Shown here piece after piece: positions 8,917 to 17,381 of a stretch of DNA of 64,000 nucleotides. The position numbers were made by a program, and so were the translations under genes. Location: positions 1,550,001 through 1,614,000 of the forward strand of contig NZ_CP120638.1 of NCBI RefSeq assembly GCF_029537235.1, read 5' to 3'. Under the pieces are notes generated by a model, which saw only the letters and a list, made by a program, of their open reading frames with translations, was not told the DNA's origin and made no database searches. Source of the DNA: Rhizobium sp. 32-5/1. GTDB taxonomy: Bacteria > Pseudomonadota > Alphaproteobacteria > Rhizobiales > Rhizobiaceae. Each line of letters starts with the position of its first letter. The first letter of the stretch is position 1.

Positions 8917-9957
8917 TCAGGCTGCTGCTGAAGCGCTGTCGGCAAGCGGAACTTCCGCGATCGTCTTCAGAACCTGCGAAGCGATTTGGTAGGGGTCGCC
9001 CTGGCTGTTCGGACGGCGATCTTCCAGATAGCCCTTGTAGCCATTGTTGACGAAGGAATGCGGAACGCGGATCGAGGCGCCACGGTCGGCAACGCCGTAG
9101 GAGAACTTGTTCCACGGAGCCGTTTCGTGCTTGCCGGTCAGGCGCTTGTCGTTATCAGGACCGTAGACGGCGATATGATCCATCAGGTTCTTTTCGAAAG
9201 CAGCCATCAGGGCTTCGAAATATTCCTTGCCGCCGACTTCGCGCATGTACTTGGTCGAGAAGTTGCAGTGCATCCCCGAGCCGTTCCAGTCCGTGTCGCC
9301 GAGCGGCTTGCAATGATACTCGATGTCGATGCCGTATTTTTCCGTCAGACGCTCAAGCAGGTAGCGAGCCATCCAGATTTCGTCGGCAGCCTTCTTAGAG
9401 CCCTTGCCGAAAACCTGGAATTCCCACTGGCCCTTGGCCACTTCGGCATTGATGCCTTCGTGGTTGATGCCGGCAGCGAGGCACAGGTCGAGATGCTCTT
9501 CGACGATCTCGCGGGCAACGTCGCCGACGTTCTTGAAGCCGACGCCAGTATAATAAGGACCCTGCGGAGCCGGATAGCCAGCTTCCGGGAAGCCGAGCGG
9601 GCGGCCGTCCTGGTAGAAGAAATATTCCTGCTCGAAACCGAACCACGTGCCTTCGTCATCGAGAATGGTTGCACGCTTGTTGGTCGAATGCGGCGTGACG
9701 CCATCCGGCATCATGACTTCGCACATGACCAGGGCACCATTGGTGCGGGCCGGATCCGGATAAATCGCAACCGGCTTCAGCACGCAGTCGGACGAGCGGC
9801 CTTCGGCCTGCATCGTCGACGAACCGTCGAAGCCCCACAGCGGAAGCTGCTCAAGCGTTGGGAAAGCATCAAATTCCTTGATCTGTGTCTTACCGCGGAG
9901 ATTCGGTACCGGTGTGTAACCATCGAGCCAGATGTACTCGAGCTTGTATTTCGTCAT
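8917..9957 (-). CDS. glnII: Glutamine synthetase II (eukaryotic-type GSII)
   Basis: A 346-residue type II glutamine synthetase, which makes glutamine from glutamate, ammonia and ATP in the cytoplasm. Visible motifs are LPLWGFDGSSTMQAEG near residue 40, the metal-binding FGFEQEYFF near 107, the ATP-binding region around KPLGDTDWNGSGMHCNFST near 215, and PHSFVNNGYKGYLEDRRPNS near the C-terminus. Length is as expected for rhizobial GSII, and it lacks the adenylylation loop of GSI. GAGAGG precedes ATG 9957. A -24/-12 promoter lies about 80 bases upstream and the translational inhibitor gene gstI is divergent, so nitrogen control through NtrC/sigma-54 and GstI is expected. Confidence 0.96.
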   Translation of the reverse strand: MTKYKLEYIWLDGYTPVPNLRGKTQIKEFDAFPTLEQLPLWGFDGSSTMQAEGRSSDCVLKPVAIYPDPARTNGALVMCEVMMPDGVTPHSTNKRATILDDEGTWFGFEQEYFFYQDGRPLGFPEAGYPAPQGPYYTGVGFKNVGDVAREIVEEHLDLCLAAGINHEGINAEVAKGQWEFQVFGKGSKKAADEIWMARYLLERLTEKYGIDIEYHCKPLGDTDWNGSGMHCNFSTKYMREVGGKEYFEALMAAFEKNLMDHIAVYGPDNDKRLTGKHETAPWNKFSYGVADRGASIRVPHSFVNNGYKGYLEDRRPNSQGDPYQIASQVLKTIAEVPLADSASAAA

Positions 9958-10038
9958 TTCAAACCTCTCATGGGTTGATGATGCGCAGCACCAGGAAAAC
10001 CTGAACCGTGCCCCGCCGCCAACGGCTGCAGACTTACA

Positions 10039-10054
10039 TGCATGGCGCGTGCCA
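10039..10054 (-). promoter_or_regulatory. Sigma-54 (-24/-12) promoter of glnII
   Basis: On the minus strand the sequence reads TGGCAC, five bases GCGCC, then ATGCA, a close match to the sigma-54 consensus TGGCAC-N5-TTGCW with the invariant GG and GC at the right distance. Transcription would start near 10027, giving a leader of about 70 bases. Sigma-54/NtrC control of glnII is established in rhizobia. Confidence 0.85.
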
Positions 10055-10307
10055 GTTCATCTCCCAACGTCGATTTTAGCGTTTTGGGGGCGGCGGCAAG
10101 GCTGCCCAGTTCTTGGACGCCGGACATAAGAGCGGGCGACGCAAAATACGCGAAACAACTGGCATAATTGAGTTTTTCGAGACGAATGGAGCGATTTTTC
10201 GAGATTTTCGTGCCGGCTTTAACCAAAAATCGTGCCCGCTGCGCATTTTTTACACAGAACGCGCGACATTTTGTCTTTTCGTGCAGACGCACAAATTTTG
10301 TTTGAAA

Positions 10308-10331
10308 AAGCACGCCGCATCGACCGTGCTT
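10308..10331. repeat. Inverted repeat in the glnII-gstI region
   Basis: AAGCACG at 10308-10314 and CGTGCTT at 10325-10331 form a perfect 7-bp inverted repeat with a 10-base spacer. Its right arm shares four bases with the next palindrome, so the two structures exclude each other. The spacing is too wide for a normal NtrC site. Confidence 0.45.
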
Positions 10332-10354
10332 AAAAAATAGCCTATTTTTTAAGC
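10328..10354. promoter_or_regulatory. 27-bp perfect interrupted palindrome upstream of gstI
   Basis: The 13-base arm GCTTAAAAAATAG (10328-10340) and its exact complement (10342-10354) flank a single C. It lies about 100 bases upstream of gstI. It could be a protein-binding site or an AT-rich cruciform. I know no regulator with this site. Confidence 0.5.
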
Positions 10355-10454
10355 TAAGTGATTTTTTTAATCAGATGCGCGCATTTCCTGCCCAGATGTG
10401 TTATAGTCAAAAAAATCGATCCAAGAGGGTCCGTAGAGCAGAAAGCACTTCAAC

Positions 10455-10646
10455 ATGGCAGTCAGTTCATCCGGCGTGTCCGCCCAAATCTTCGAGTTCC
10501 CCATCGGTGGCCGCAAGTTCGGCCGCCGCCGCTTCGAACAGTCCGGCACGATTGCCGAATTCAAGCCGAAGCCGGTCATGGTTCTCGATTACAGCAATTG
10601 GTATCACGAAGAAGCCATGCGCGAAGAACAGACGCCGAAGTCGTAA
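10455..10646 (+). CDS. gstI: Glutamine synthetase II translational inhibitor GstI (DUF2735 family)
   Basis: A 63-residue protein beginning MAVSSSGVSAQIFEFPIGGR and ending with the NWYHEEAMREE motif, matching the DUF2735/GstI family in both length and end motifs. In Rhizobium leguminosarum, GstI is encoded divergently from glnII and blocks glnII translation when nitrogen is plentiful. Here it has the same position and orientation. The ribosome site is weak (AGAAAG about 12 bases upstream). No clear promoter was found beyond the AT-rich palindrome region. Function is inferred from family and position and both agree. Confidence 0.88.
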   Translation: MAVSSSGVSAQIFEFPIGGRKFGRRRFEQSGTIAEFKPKPVMVLDYSNWYHEEAMREEQTPKS

Positions 10647-10722
10647 TTCGGCGGATATAGCGTCGCCTTGCCCGCCCTGCATCGGGCGCATGAATTTGCG
10701 GACGATCTCCGGCTGAGATTTA

Positions 10723-11739
10723 TCAGCCCGCGCGGATGGACCCGCGCCACACCAGATCGGCATGGAGCCGCCGCGACGACCGTGACCGCCTCAAATCCGC
10801 ATCCATCTCGTCACCGAGCCAAGAGACCGCCTCCTGTGCGATTGCCTCGACAGGCTGGGCGAATGTCGTCAGGTTATAGGACGACCAGGAGGCCTGCTGG
10901 ATATCGTCGAACCCCGCCACACAAAGCTCTTCCGGCACCGACAGCGAAAACTGGTGGCGCGCCGCATCGAGAAATCCGCAGGCCAGCAGATCCGTTGCAC
11001 AGAACACGGCGTCCGGCCGAACGTCTCGCGTCATCAGCTTCTGTGCCAGCACCTTGCCACTCTCATAAGTGGTTCCGCCATGGCGCTCGACGATGACATC
11101 CAGGCCATGGGCTCTGGCCGCATCGACAAAGCCTTCCTCGCGCGCCATGAGGCTCGGAGTCTTGGCGTCCGAATTGGCGAATGCCAGGCGGCTGCAGCCG
11201 GCGCGCACGAAAGCCGTCACCACCCGACCGGCCGCCTCCCGGTCATCAAGGTTGATCTTCAACGTTCCGTCCTGATCGTCGTTTCGATTGATGAGCACAA
11301 GGCGCTGGCCGCTCTTGAGACATAGGTCCGCAATCGACTTGTCGGGCAGACCGGAGAGGATGATCGACGCATCGGCCCGGTAGCGGATAGCCTGTCGCAG
11401 CGCAAGATCGACGCTGCCATCGGAGCGGTCGGTATTGATCAGCATGGCGATCTTGCCAGCGTTCTGCAGGTGCTGGGTCAGCGCCTTCACCAGGCTGGAA
11501 CGGTACGGCGTTGCCATGTCGGAGACGATCAGACAGACGATGCCGCTTTCGTTGCGCATCAGTCCGCGGGCCAGCTGGTTAACGTGATAACCCAGGGCTT
11601 CGGCCGCCGCGATCACCTTGCTACGCGTTTCCGGAGACACGCTGGCGCCGGGTGTGAAGGTTCGCGAGACAGCGGAGCGCGAAACGCCGGCCCGCTCGGC
11701 CACTTCAAGCGCGCTCACATAAATCTTGCCCTGAGCCAT
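10723..11739 (-). CDS. LacI-family transcriptional regulator
   Basis: A 338-residue LacI repressor. The N-terminal helix-turn-helix reads SALEVAERAGVSRSAVSRTF (residues about 7-26), followed by the hinge helix AAAEALGYHVNQLARGL and a periplasmic-binding-protein-like effector domain. ATG 11739 is chosen over the longer frame because GGAG lies 8 bases upstream and the family's HTH begins close to it. It is divergent from the binding protein of an ABC importer, and two operator-like palindromes sit between them. It should repress the importer/phosphatase operon until its substrate or a derivative binds. Confidence 0.9.
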   Translation of the reverse strand: MAQGKIYVSALEVAERAGVSRSAVSRTFTPGASVSPETRSKVIAAAEALGYHVNQLARGLMRNESGIVCLIVSDMATPYRSSLVKALTQHLQNAGKIAMLINTDRSDGSVDLALRQAIRYRADASIILSGLPDKSIADLCLKSGQRLVLINRNDDQDGTLKINLDDREAAGRVVTAFVRAGCSRLAFANSDAKTPSLMAREEGFVDAARAHGLDVIVERHGGTTYESGKVLAQKLMTRDVRPDAVFCATDLLACGFLDAARHQFSLSVPEELCVAGFDDIQQASWSSYNLTTFAQPVEAIAQEAVSWLGDEMDADLRRSRSSRRLHADLVWRGSIRAG

Positions 11740-11769
11740 AGCATCACTCCATTGATTGCCGTCATAAGT

Positions 11770-11785
11770 TTGCACAAAAGTGCAA
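11770..11785. promoter_or_regulatory. LacI-type operator candidate 1
   Basis: TTGCAC at 11770-11775 and GTGCAA at 11780-11785 form a perfect inverted repeat with a 4-base spacer, 31 bases upstream of the LacI start. Half-site TTGCA matches the second candidate. Confidence 0.55.
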
Positions 11786-11886
11786 TCCTGTGCAATGCAC
11801 CATCTTCAGGGGACCAAGAATGGAGAACTATCTAATATATGAATTTGAAACAAGACGTATTGACAGTCGTGTTTTGTTCATGAGAA

Positions 11887-11906
11887 CCTTGCACACGCTT
11901 GCAAGG
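11887..11906. promoter_or_regulatory. LacI-type operator candidate 2
   Basis: CCTTGCA at 11887-11893 and TGCAAGG at 11900-11906 are perfectly inverted around CACGCT, 43 bases before the binding-protein start. The central CG step and TTGCA half-sites are typical of LacI-family operators. Confidence 0.6.
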
Positions 11907-11948
11907 CGGGCGGCGTGGAGGCGCCGCATTCAAACGGGAGGAATATCC

Positions 11949-12977
11949 ATGCGTTCAGCATTCATTGCCGCAACAGCTGTTGCCGCTGGAATAACGATGT
12001 CGGCACCAGCGGCTCAAGCCGCAGGCGATCTCAATCTCATCTGCTCGGCCGACGTCGTCATCTGCGAGCAGATGAAGGAAGACTTCGAGAAGGAAAACGA
12101 CATCAAGGTCAATATGGTACGCCTGTCATCGGGCGAGACCTATGCCAAGATCAGGGCCGAAGCCCGCAACCCGAAGACAGACCTCTGGTGGGCAGGGACC
12201 GGCGATCCGCACCTGCAGGCCGCATCGGAAGACCTGACGCTCGAATACAAGTCGCCGATGCTGGATCAATTGCAGGATTGGGCGAAGAAGCAGGCTGAAA
12301 GCGCAGGTTACAAGACGGTCGGCGTTTATGCCGGCGCACTCGGCTGGGGCTACAACACGGACATCTTCAAGGCCAAGGGCTTCAAGGAGCCGAAGTGCTG
12401 GGCCGACCTGCTGGATCCGCAATTGAAGGGCGAAATCCAGATCGCCAATCCGAATTCCTCCGGTACCGCCTATACGGCGCTCGCCTCGCTGGTCCAGATC
12501 ATGGGCGAAGACCAGGCTTTCGACTACCTGAAGAAGCTCAATGCAAACGTCTCGCAATATACAAAGTCGGGATCGGCGCCCGTGAAGGCCGCCGCGCGTG
12601 GCGAAACGGCGCTTGGCATCGTCTTCATGCACGATGCGGTCGCCCAGACCGTCGAAGGTTTCCCGGTCGTGTCCGTCGCCCCCTGCGAAGGCACGGGCTA
12701 CGAGATCGGTTCAATGTCGATCATCAAGGGCGCGAAGAACCTCGATAATGCCAAGGCCTGGTATGACTGGGCGTTGAAGCCCGAGGTGCAAACGCGCATG
12801 AAAGACGCCAAGTCCTTCCAGCTGCCGTCCAATAAAAGCGCCGAAATCCCCAAGGAAGCACCGAGGTTCGAGGACATCAAGCTGATCGATTATGACTTCA
12901 AGACCTATGGTGATCCCGCAAAGCGCAAGGAACTGCTCGAGCGTTGGGATCGCGAGATCAGCGCCAACGCAAACTAG
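11949..12977 (+). CDS. ABC importer periplasmic binding protein (AfuA/FbpA-like)
   Basis: A 342-residue exported binding protein. Signal peptide MRSAFIAATAVAAGITMSAP has a likely cleavage after AQA (about residue 24). The mature part has LNLICSADVVICEQMKEDF, WWAGTGDP and the ALGWGYNTD segment typical of the family formerly called iron(III)-binding (SBP_bac types). I start at ATG 11949 because GGGAGGAATATCC precedes it. The longer frame has no ribosome site. The LacI partner and downstream phosphatase argue against iron and for an organic, perhaps phosphorylated, solute, as AfuA binds hexose phosphates in Actinobacillus. Four cysteines in the mature part may form disulfides. Confidence 0.82.
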   Translation: MRSAFIAATAVAAGITMSAPAAQAAGDLNLICSADVVICEQMKEDFEKENDIKVNMVRLSSGETYAKIRAEARNPKTDLWWAGTGDPHLQAASEDLTLEYKSPMLDQLQDWAKKQAESAGYKTVGVYAGALGWGYNTDIFKAKGFKEPKCWADLLDPQLKGEIQIANPNSSGTAYTALASLVQIMGEDQAFDYLKKLNANVSQYTKSGSAPVKAAARGETALGIVFMHDAVAQTVEGFPVVSVAPCEGTGYEIGSMSIIKGAKNLDNAKAWYDWALKPEVQTRMKDAKSFQLPSNKSAEIPKEAPRFEDIKLIDYDFKTYGDPAKRKELLERWDREISANAN

Positions 12978-13031
12978 GCCATGACGGCGGTGCGGCAAGC
13001 ATAGCCTTCGTCGCATCCCAGGTTTCCCGGC

Positions 13032-13079
13032 CCGGAGACTGTGTCACATGTCCTCCAAAGATGTGGACATGGTCTCCGG
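13032..13079 (+). repeat. Long hairpin between binding-protein and permease genes
   Basis: CCGGAGAC (13032-13039) pairs with GTCTCCGG (13072-13079), and inside it CATGTCC (13047-13053) pairs with GGACATG (13065-13071). A seven-base bulge lies on the left side and the loop is 11 bases. There is no T-run. Such structures after binding-protein genes often protect the upstream mRNA and lower permease expression. Confidence 0.65.
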
Positions 13080-13131
13080 CCACCTTCCCTTTCAATTCTT
13101 TGTCACGTCATGAAAAGGCGCGGGGCTCGTC

Positions 13132-15375
13132 ATGGACAATCGCAACCGCAGACTGGATATCGTGCTGGGGCTGGCTATCGCCGCTTTCTTTCTGATGCCC
13201 TGGTATCGCATCGAAGGTGGTTTCCTCGGCTTCACCTGGCTGAGCGGATTTCCGACAGATGCTGCGGTCGCGCCCGGACTTCTGCAGATCCTTGGCCATG
13301 GTCGCTGGTGGTTAAGCCTCGCACTGCTGCTTGTCGGCCTCGCCGTTTCGGCGCGTTTCGTCGCTGATCCGATGCGCCGCGGCGCGCTCCTTGCCGGGGC
13401 CGGCGGGCTCGGAGTCGGGTTTCTTTCGCTGCAGGGCCTCGCCGTCGGTTTCTCCGGCTGGACGTGGACGATCAGCGAAACGCTGTTCGGAACGCTCGCA
13501 AACGGGCAGCCTGCAATGGGTGCAGGCGCCGTGGTGGCAGCCCTCTGCTTCGTCCTGATCCTCTCATTCGGCCTTGCCGAACGCGGCGTCATGAAGGGCG
13601 ATGCCTTCGTCGTTTCGGCCATCGCGCTTCTCGTCTTTCTCGTGGCTATCTTCGTCTTCTATCCCGTGTTCAGCATGCTGGTCGGCGCCTTTCAGGATTT
13701 CGACGGCTCGTTCAATCCCGATGGCTTCACGCGTAACATCCAGGACAGTTCGATCTGGAGCCTTGGCTGCGTCATCGGCGGCGAGCGCTGCGGTGTTGCC
13801 TGGCGCACGCTCTGGCTTGCCCTGATGACGGCAAGCGGATCGACCCTGCTCGGGCTTGCCTTTGCGCTGGTTGCCACACGCACCCGCTTTCCCTTCAAGA
13901 AGGGCCTGCGGCTCTTGACCGTGCTGCCGATCATCACCCCGCCATTCGTCATCGGCCTGGCGCTGACCCTGCTCTTCGGACGCGCCGGCGTCGTCACCGA
14001 AGGTCTGTCCAGCCTGTTCGGCATCGAACCGGGTCGCTGGCTCTATGGCCTGACCGGCATCTGGATCGCCCAGGTCCTCTCCTTCACGCCGATTTCCTTC
14101 CTCGTGCTGATCGGCGTCGTCGAGGGCGTCAGCCCGTCGATGGAAGAAGCCTCGCAGACGCTGCGCGCCGACCGTTGGCGGACCTTCTGGCGGGTTTCGC
14201 TGCCGTTGATGAAGCCCGGCCTTGCCAATGCCTTCCTGATCGGCTTCATCGAAAGCATGGCTGATTTCGGCAATCCACTGGTGCTCGGCGGCAGCCATGG
14301 CGTGCTCTCAACCGAAATCTTTTTCGCCGTCGTCGGCTCGCAGAACGATCCGTCCCGCGCTGCCGTGCTCGCCATCATCCTGCTCTGCTTCACCCTCACC
14401 GCGTTTCTTGCGCAGCGCTACTGGCTGTCGGGCAAGAATTTCGCCACCGTCACCGGCAAGGGCGACAGCGGGTCACATATTGCGCTGCCAAAGCCGCTGT
14501 CGATCGGTGTGCATGCCATCGTCATTCCCTGGATGATCTTTACCGTCGTCGTCTACGGCATGATCCTTGTCGGCGGTTTCGTGAAGAGCTGGGGTCTCGA
14601 CAACTCGCTGACAACAGAACATTACAGCCGCGCCTTTTCGATCGAAATGCGCGACGGCACCGTTGCCTGGACCGGCGTGGCCTGGAACTCGTTCTGGACG
14701 ACGATGGAGATCGCGCTGATTTCCGCACCGCTGACGGCGATCGTCGGGTTGCTCACCGCCTATCTGATCGTCCGACAGAAATTCGCTGGCCGCGAACTGT
14801 TCGAATTCGCCCTGATGATGAGTTTTGCCATTCCCGGCACGGTCATCGGCATCAGCTACATCATGGCCTTCAACCTGCCGCCGCTCGAAATGACCGGTAC
14901 TGCCCTGATCCTGATCGCCTGCTTCGTCTTCCGCAACATGCCGGTCGGCGTGCGTGGCGGGGTCGCGGCAATGAGCCAGCTCGACAAGAGCCTCGACGAG
15001 GCGTCGCTGACGCTGCGCGCCACGAGCTTCCGGACCATCCGCAAAGTGATCCTGCCGCTTTTGCGCCCGGCCATCACCGCAGCGCTGGTTTATTCCTTCG
15101 TGCGCGCCATCACCTCGATCAGCGCCGTGATCTTCCTTGTTAGCGCCGAATACAACATGGCGACGTCCTATATCGTCGGGCTCGTCGAAAACGGCGAGTA
15201 TGGTGTGGCAATCGCCTATTCCTCGATGCTGATCGTGGTGATGATCGTCGTCATTGCCGGCTTCCAGCTGCTGGTCGGCGAACGACGTCTGCGACGCGAA
15301 AATCGCGTCTCCGGCCTGACCACCCCTGCCCTTCCTCTACAGCCCTCTTCGTCCCGTCAGGAGAAAACCGCATGA
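13132..15375 (+). CDS. ABC importer permease with two fused membrane domains (AfuB-like)
   Basis: A 747-residue inner-membrane protein. An N-terminal extension of several hydrophobic segments (residues about 10-170) precedes two MetI-type permease domains. Each carries its cytoplasmic EAA loop for the ATPase: EEASQTLRADRWRTFWRVSL near 340 and DEASLTLRATSFRTIRKVIL near 622. One chain therefore supplies both halves of the channel, as in AfuB and some FbpB proteins. It starts 154 bases after the binding protein and overlaps the ATPase gene by ATGA (15372-15375). No break is seen. Confidence 0.88.
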   Translation: MDNRNRRLDIVLGLAIAAFFLMPWYRIEGGFLGFTWLSGFPTDAAVAPGLLQILGHGRWWLSLALLLVGLAVSARFVADPMRRGALLAGAGGLGVGFLSLQGLAVGFSGWTWTISETLFGTLANGQPAMGAGAVVAALCFVLILSFGLAERGVMKGDAFVVSAIALLVFLVAIFVFYPVFSMLVGAFQDFDGSFNPDGFTRNIQDSSIWSLGCVIGGERCGVAWRTLWLALMTASGSTLLGLAFALVATRTRFPFKKGLRLLTVLPIITPPFVIGLALTLLFGRAGVVTEGLSSLFGIEPGRWLYGLTGIWIAQVLSFTPISFLVLIGVVEGVSPSMEEASQTLRADRWRTFWRVSLPLMKPGLANAFLIGFIESMADFGNPLVLGGSHGVLSTEIFFAVVGSQNDPSRAAVLAIILLCFTLTAFLAQRYWLSGKNFATVTGKGDSGSHIALPKPLSIGVHAIVIPWMIFTVVVYGMILVGGFVKSWGLDNSLTTEHYSRAFSIEMRDGTVAWTGVAWNSFWTTMEIALISAPLTAIVGLLTAYLIVRQKFAGRELFEFALMMSFAIPGTVIGISYIMAFNLPPLEMTGTALILIACFVFRNMPVGVRGGVAAMSQLDKSLDEASLTLRATSFRTIRKVILPLLRPAITAALVYSFVRAITSISAVIFLVSAEYNMATSYIVGLVENGEYGVAIAYSSMLIVVMIVVIAGFQLLVGERRLRRENRVSGLTTPALPLQPSSSRQEKTA

Positions 15376-16433
15376 GCGTCCACACATCCGGTTCGGTGGT
15401 CTTCCAGAACCTGCGAAAAACTTTCGGTACGTTTACCGCTATCCACGACCTGTCGCTTACGATCGAGCCTGGTACACTCGTCACGCTGCTCGGGCCGTCC
15501 GGTTGCGGCAAGACGACGACGCTGCGCATGCTGGCCGGGCTCGAACATCCGACCTCCGGTCGCATCCTGATCGGCGGCAAGGACGTGACCATGCTGCCGG
15601 CCAACGAGCGCGATGTCTCGATGGTCTTCCAGTCCTACGCACTGTTTCCGCACATGACCTCGCTCGACAATGTCGCCTATGGGCTGGAATCCTCCGGCAT
15701 GAAGAAGAAGGAAGCCCGCGAGCGGGCCGAGGAAGGACTGAAACTTGTCGGCCTCGGCGGCTTCGGCCAACGTCTTCCAGCCGAACTTTCCGGCGGACAG
15801 CAGCAGCGCGTCGCCGTTGCCCGGGCGCTGGTACTCGAGCCGCAGGTCCTGCTGCTGGATGAACCGCTCTCCAACCTCGATGCCCGCCTGCGCCGCCGCG
15901 TTCGCACCGAAATACGCGAATTGCAGCAGCGTCTCGGTTTTACCGCCGTTTACGTGACCCACGATCAGGATGAGGCGCTCGCCGTTTCCGATCGCATCAT
16001 TGTCATGAAGGATGGGCATATCGCGCAGGAAGGCACACCACGTGACCTTTATGAGGCGCCCGCATCCGCCTTCATCGCCGATTTCATGGGCGAGGCAAAT
16101 GTTGTGGCCTGCGAGGTTATTGCAGTCGAAGGCGAAGATGCGACCATCCGTATCGGCACCCATGAACATCGCGTGCCAAGCCGAAATGCAAAGCTGGGGC
16201 CGGCGAAACTTGCCGTCCGGCCGAACTCGATCACGCTGGAGCCGGCTGCAGACGCCGCCTTTTCCGGCAGGATCACCCATGCCGCCTATCTTGGCGACCA
16301 CGTCGAATACGAGGTAGAGACCGCTAACGGGACGCTGTTCGTCGTTGATCCGGCCGTCGAGCGCGCACTTGCCCCGAAAACCGGGGTCAATATTGGTTTC
16401 AAAGGACGCGGCATCGCGATCATCAACGACTGA
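15372..16433 (+). CDS. ABC importer ATP-binding subunit (AfuC/PotA-like)
   Basis: A 353-residue ATPase of the sugar/iron/polyamine group. Walker A GPSGCGKTT is near residue 38, the Q-loop in VFQSYALFPHM, signature LSGGQQQRVAVARAL near 138, Walker B VLLLDEPLSNLD near 158, H-loop THDQDEAL near 196, and a C-terminal TOBE regulatory domain from about 240. The start overlaps the permease stop (ATGA), which couples the two. The first 40 residues hold the usual LRKTFGTFTAIHDLSL entry. It energises uptake by the preceding permease. Confidence 0.92.
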   Translation: MSVHTSGSVVFQNLRKTFGTFTAIHDLSLTIEPGTLVTLLGPSGCGKTTTLRMLAGLEHPTSGRILIGGKDVTMLPANERDVSMVFQSYALFPHMTSLDNVAYGLESSGMKKKEARERAEEGLKLVGLGGFGQRLPAELSGGQQQRVAVARALVLEPQVLLLDEPLSNLDARLRRRVRTEIRELQQRLGFTAVYVTHDQDEALAVSDRIIVMKDGHIAQEGTPRDLYEAPASAFIADFMGEANVVACEVIAVEGEDATIRIGTHEHRVPSRNAKLGPAKLAVRPNSITLEPAADAAFSGRITHAAYLGDHVEYEVETANGTLFVVDPAVERALAPKTGVNIGFKGRGIAIIND

Positions 16434-16483
16434 CCGGTTTGTCGCCGGATACACACAGCCATTTCGAAAGAAGGACAATTTTC

Positions 16484-17284
16484 ATGACATCGCAGACACC
16501 TGACATCGGCGCGCGTTTCACGCTGGCGCAGGATATCGTGCGCGAGGCCGGCGCTCTCGCACTCGACTATTTTGAGAAGCGCGAAACGCTCGTGATCGAA
16601 ACGAAACGCGATCCGCAGGATGTCGTGTCGATCGCCGACCGCAATGTCGAAACCCTGATCCGTGACCGGGTGGCGGCGCAATTCCCTGAAGATGGGTTTC
16701 TCGGCGAGGAATATGGGCTCGTCGATGGGAGCTCGGGCTATATATGGATCGTCGATCCGATCGACGGCACCAGTCCTTTCGTCAACGGCATGCCGAACTG
16801 GTGCGTTTCGATCGCGGTGCTTTTTCAAGGCGAGCCGGTTGTCGGTGTTATTTCTGCTCCCTGCCACGGCGAATACTATCTCAGCGCCAAGGGCCATGGC
16901 GCGACGCTCAACGGCAAGGTCCTGACGCTCGATCCATCCCGCACCATCCGCAATTCCGTCACCGGCCTCGGCGCCAACAACCACGTGACGCCTGCATTCG
17001 TCGGCAAGATGGTTGAAAGCCTGCTCGATGCCGGTGGAAATTTCATTCGCAACGGCTCCGGCGCGCTGATGCTCGCCTATGTCGCAGCTGGCCGCCTCGT
17101 CGGCTATTACGAGCCTTACATGCACGCCTGGGACTGCATGGCGGGCTTCTGCCTGGTGAAGGAAGCCGGCGGCTGGTTCCTGCCTTTTCCGACAGAGGGT
17201 GCTGGTTTGACGAAAGGGGCACCCGTGCTTGCTGCAGCACCGGGGGCAATCGAGGATCTGAAAATGATTGCAGGCGTAGTCTAG
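16484..17284 (+). CDS. Inositol-monophosphatase family phosphatase (HisN-like)
   Basis: A 266-residue Mg-dependent phosphatase. The lithium-sensitive fold motifs are all present: GEEYG near residue 74, WIVDPIDGTSPFVNG near 88, and the C-terminal metal site MHAWDCMAGFCLVKEAGG near 212. ATG 16484 follows AGAAGGAC, while an in-frame ATG at 16439 lacks one. It is the last gene of the importer operon, 50 bases after the ATPase, so it may dephosphorylate the imported compound. Histidinol-phosphatase (HisN) and fructose-1,6-bisphosphatase activities are alternatives within the family. No his genes are nearby. Confidence 0.82.
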   Translation: MTSQTPDIGARFTLAQDIVREAGALALDYFEKRETLVIETKRDPQDVVSIADRNVETLIRDRVAAQFPEDGFLGEEYGLVDGSSGYIWIVDPIDGTSPFVNGMPNWCVSIAVLFQGEPVVGVISAPCHGEYYLSAKGHGATLNGKVLTLDPSRTIRNSVTGLGANNHVTPAFVGKMVESLLDAGGNFIRNGSGALMLAYVAAGRLVGYYEPYMHAWDCMAGFCLVKEAGGWFLPFPTEGAGLTKGAPVLAAAPGAIEDLKMIAGVV

Positions 17285-17381
17285 CCCACGGAGCGACCGA
17301 AGACGGTCACGCAGCATACGCTTTCAACGATCGCGCGGATGCAAAGCTTCGCTCAAGTTTGCAGCGCTACCTCTGGGATCA

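Larger units (their letters stand above)
9958..10454. other. glnII-gstI divergent control region (497 bases)
   Basis: No gene is seen here. Reading from glnII it holds a glnII leader of roughly 70 bases, a sigma-54 promoter (10039-10054), an AT-rich stretch, an inverted repeat (10308-10331) and an overlapping 27-bp palindrome (10328-10354), then the gstI 5' region. I searched for GCAC-N7-GTGC NtrC sites and found no convincing match. Confidence 0.7.

Noticed and set aside
8986..9978. 330-codon open frame antisense to glnII
   Set aside because: Shadow of glnII; no motif and no ribosome site.
10281..10292. GTGC-N4-GCAC as an NtrC site for glnII
   Set aside because: The half-sites are reversed relative to the GCAC-N7-GTGC consensus and the spacing is wrong.
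11949..12977. Plain iron(III) transporter
   Set aside because: Family names suggest iron, but the LacI regulator and the phosphatase gene in the same operon fit an organic phosphate better. Left open, not excluded.
15357..16478. 373-codon open frame antisense to the ABC ATPase
   Set aside because: The plus-strand frame has all ATPase motifs; this one has none.
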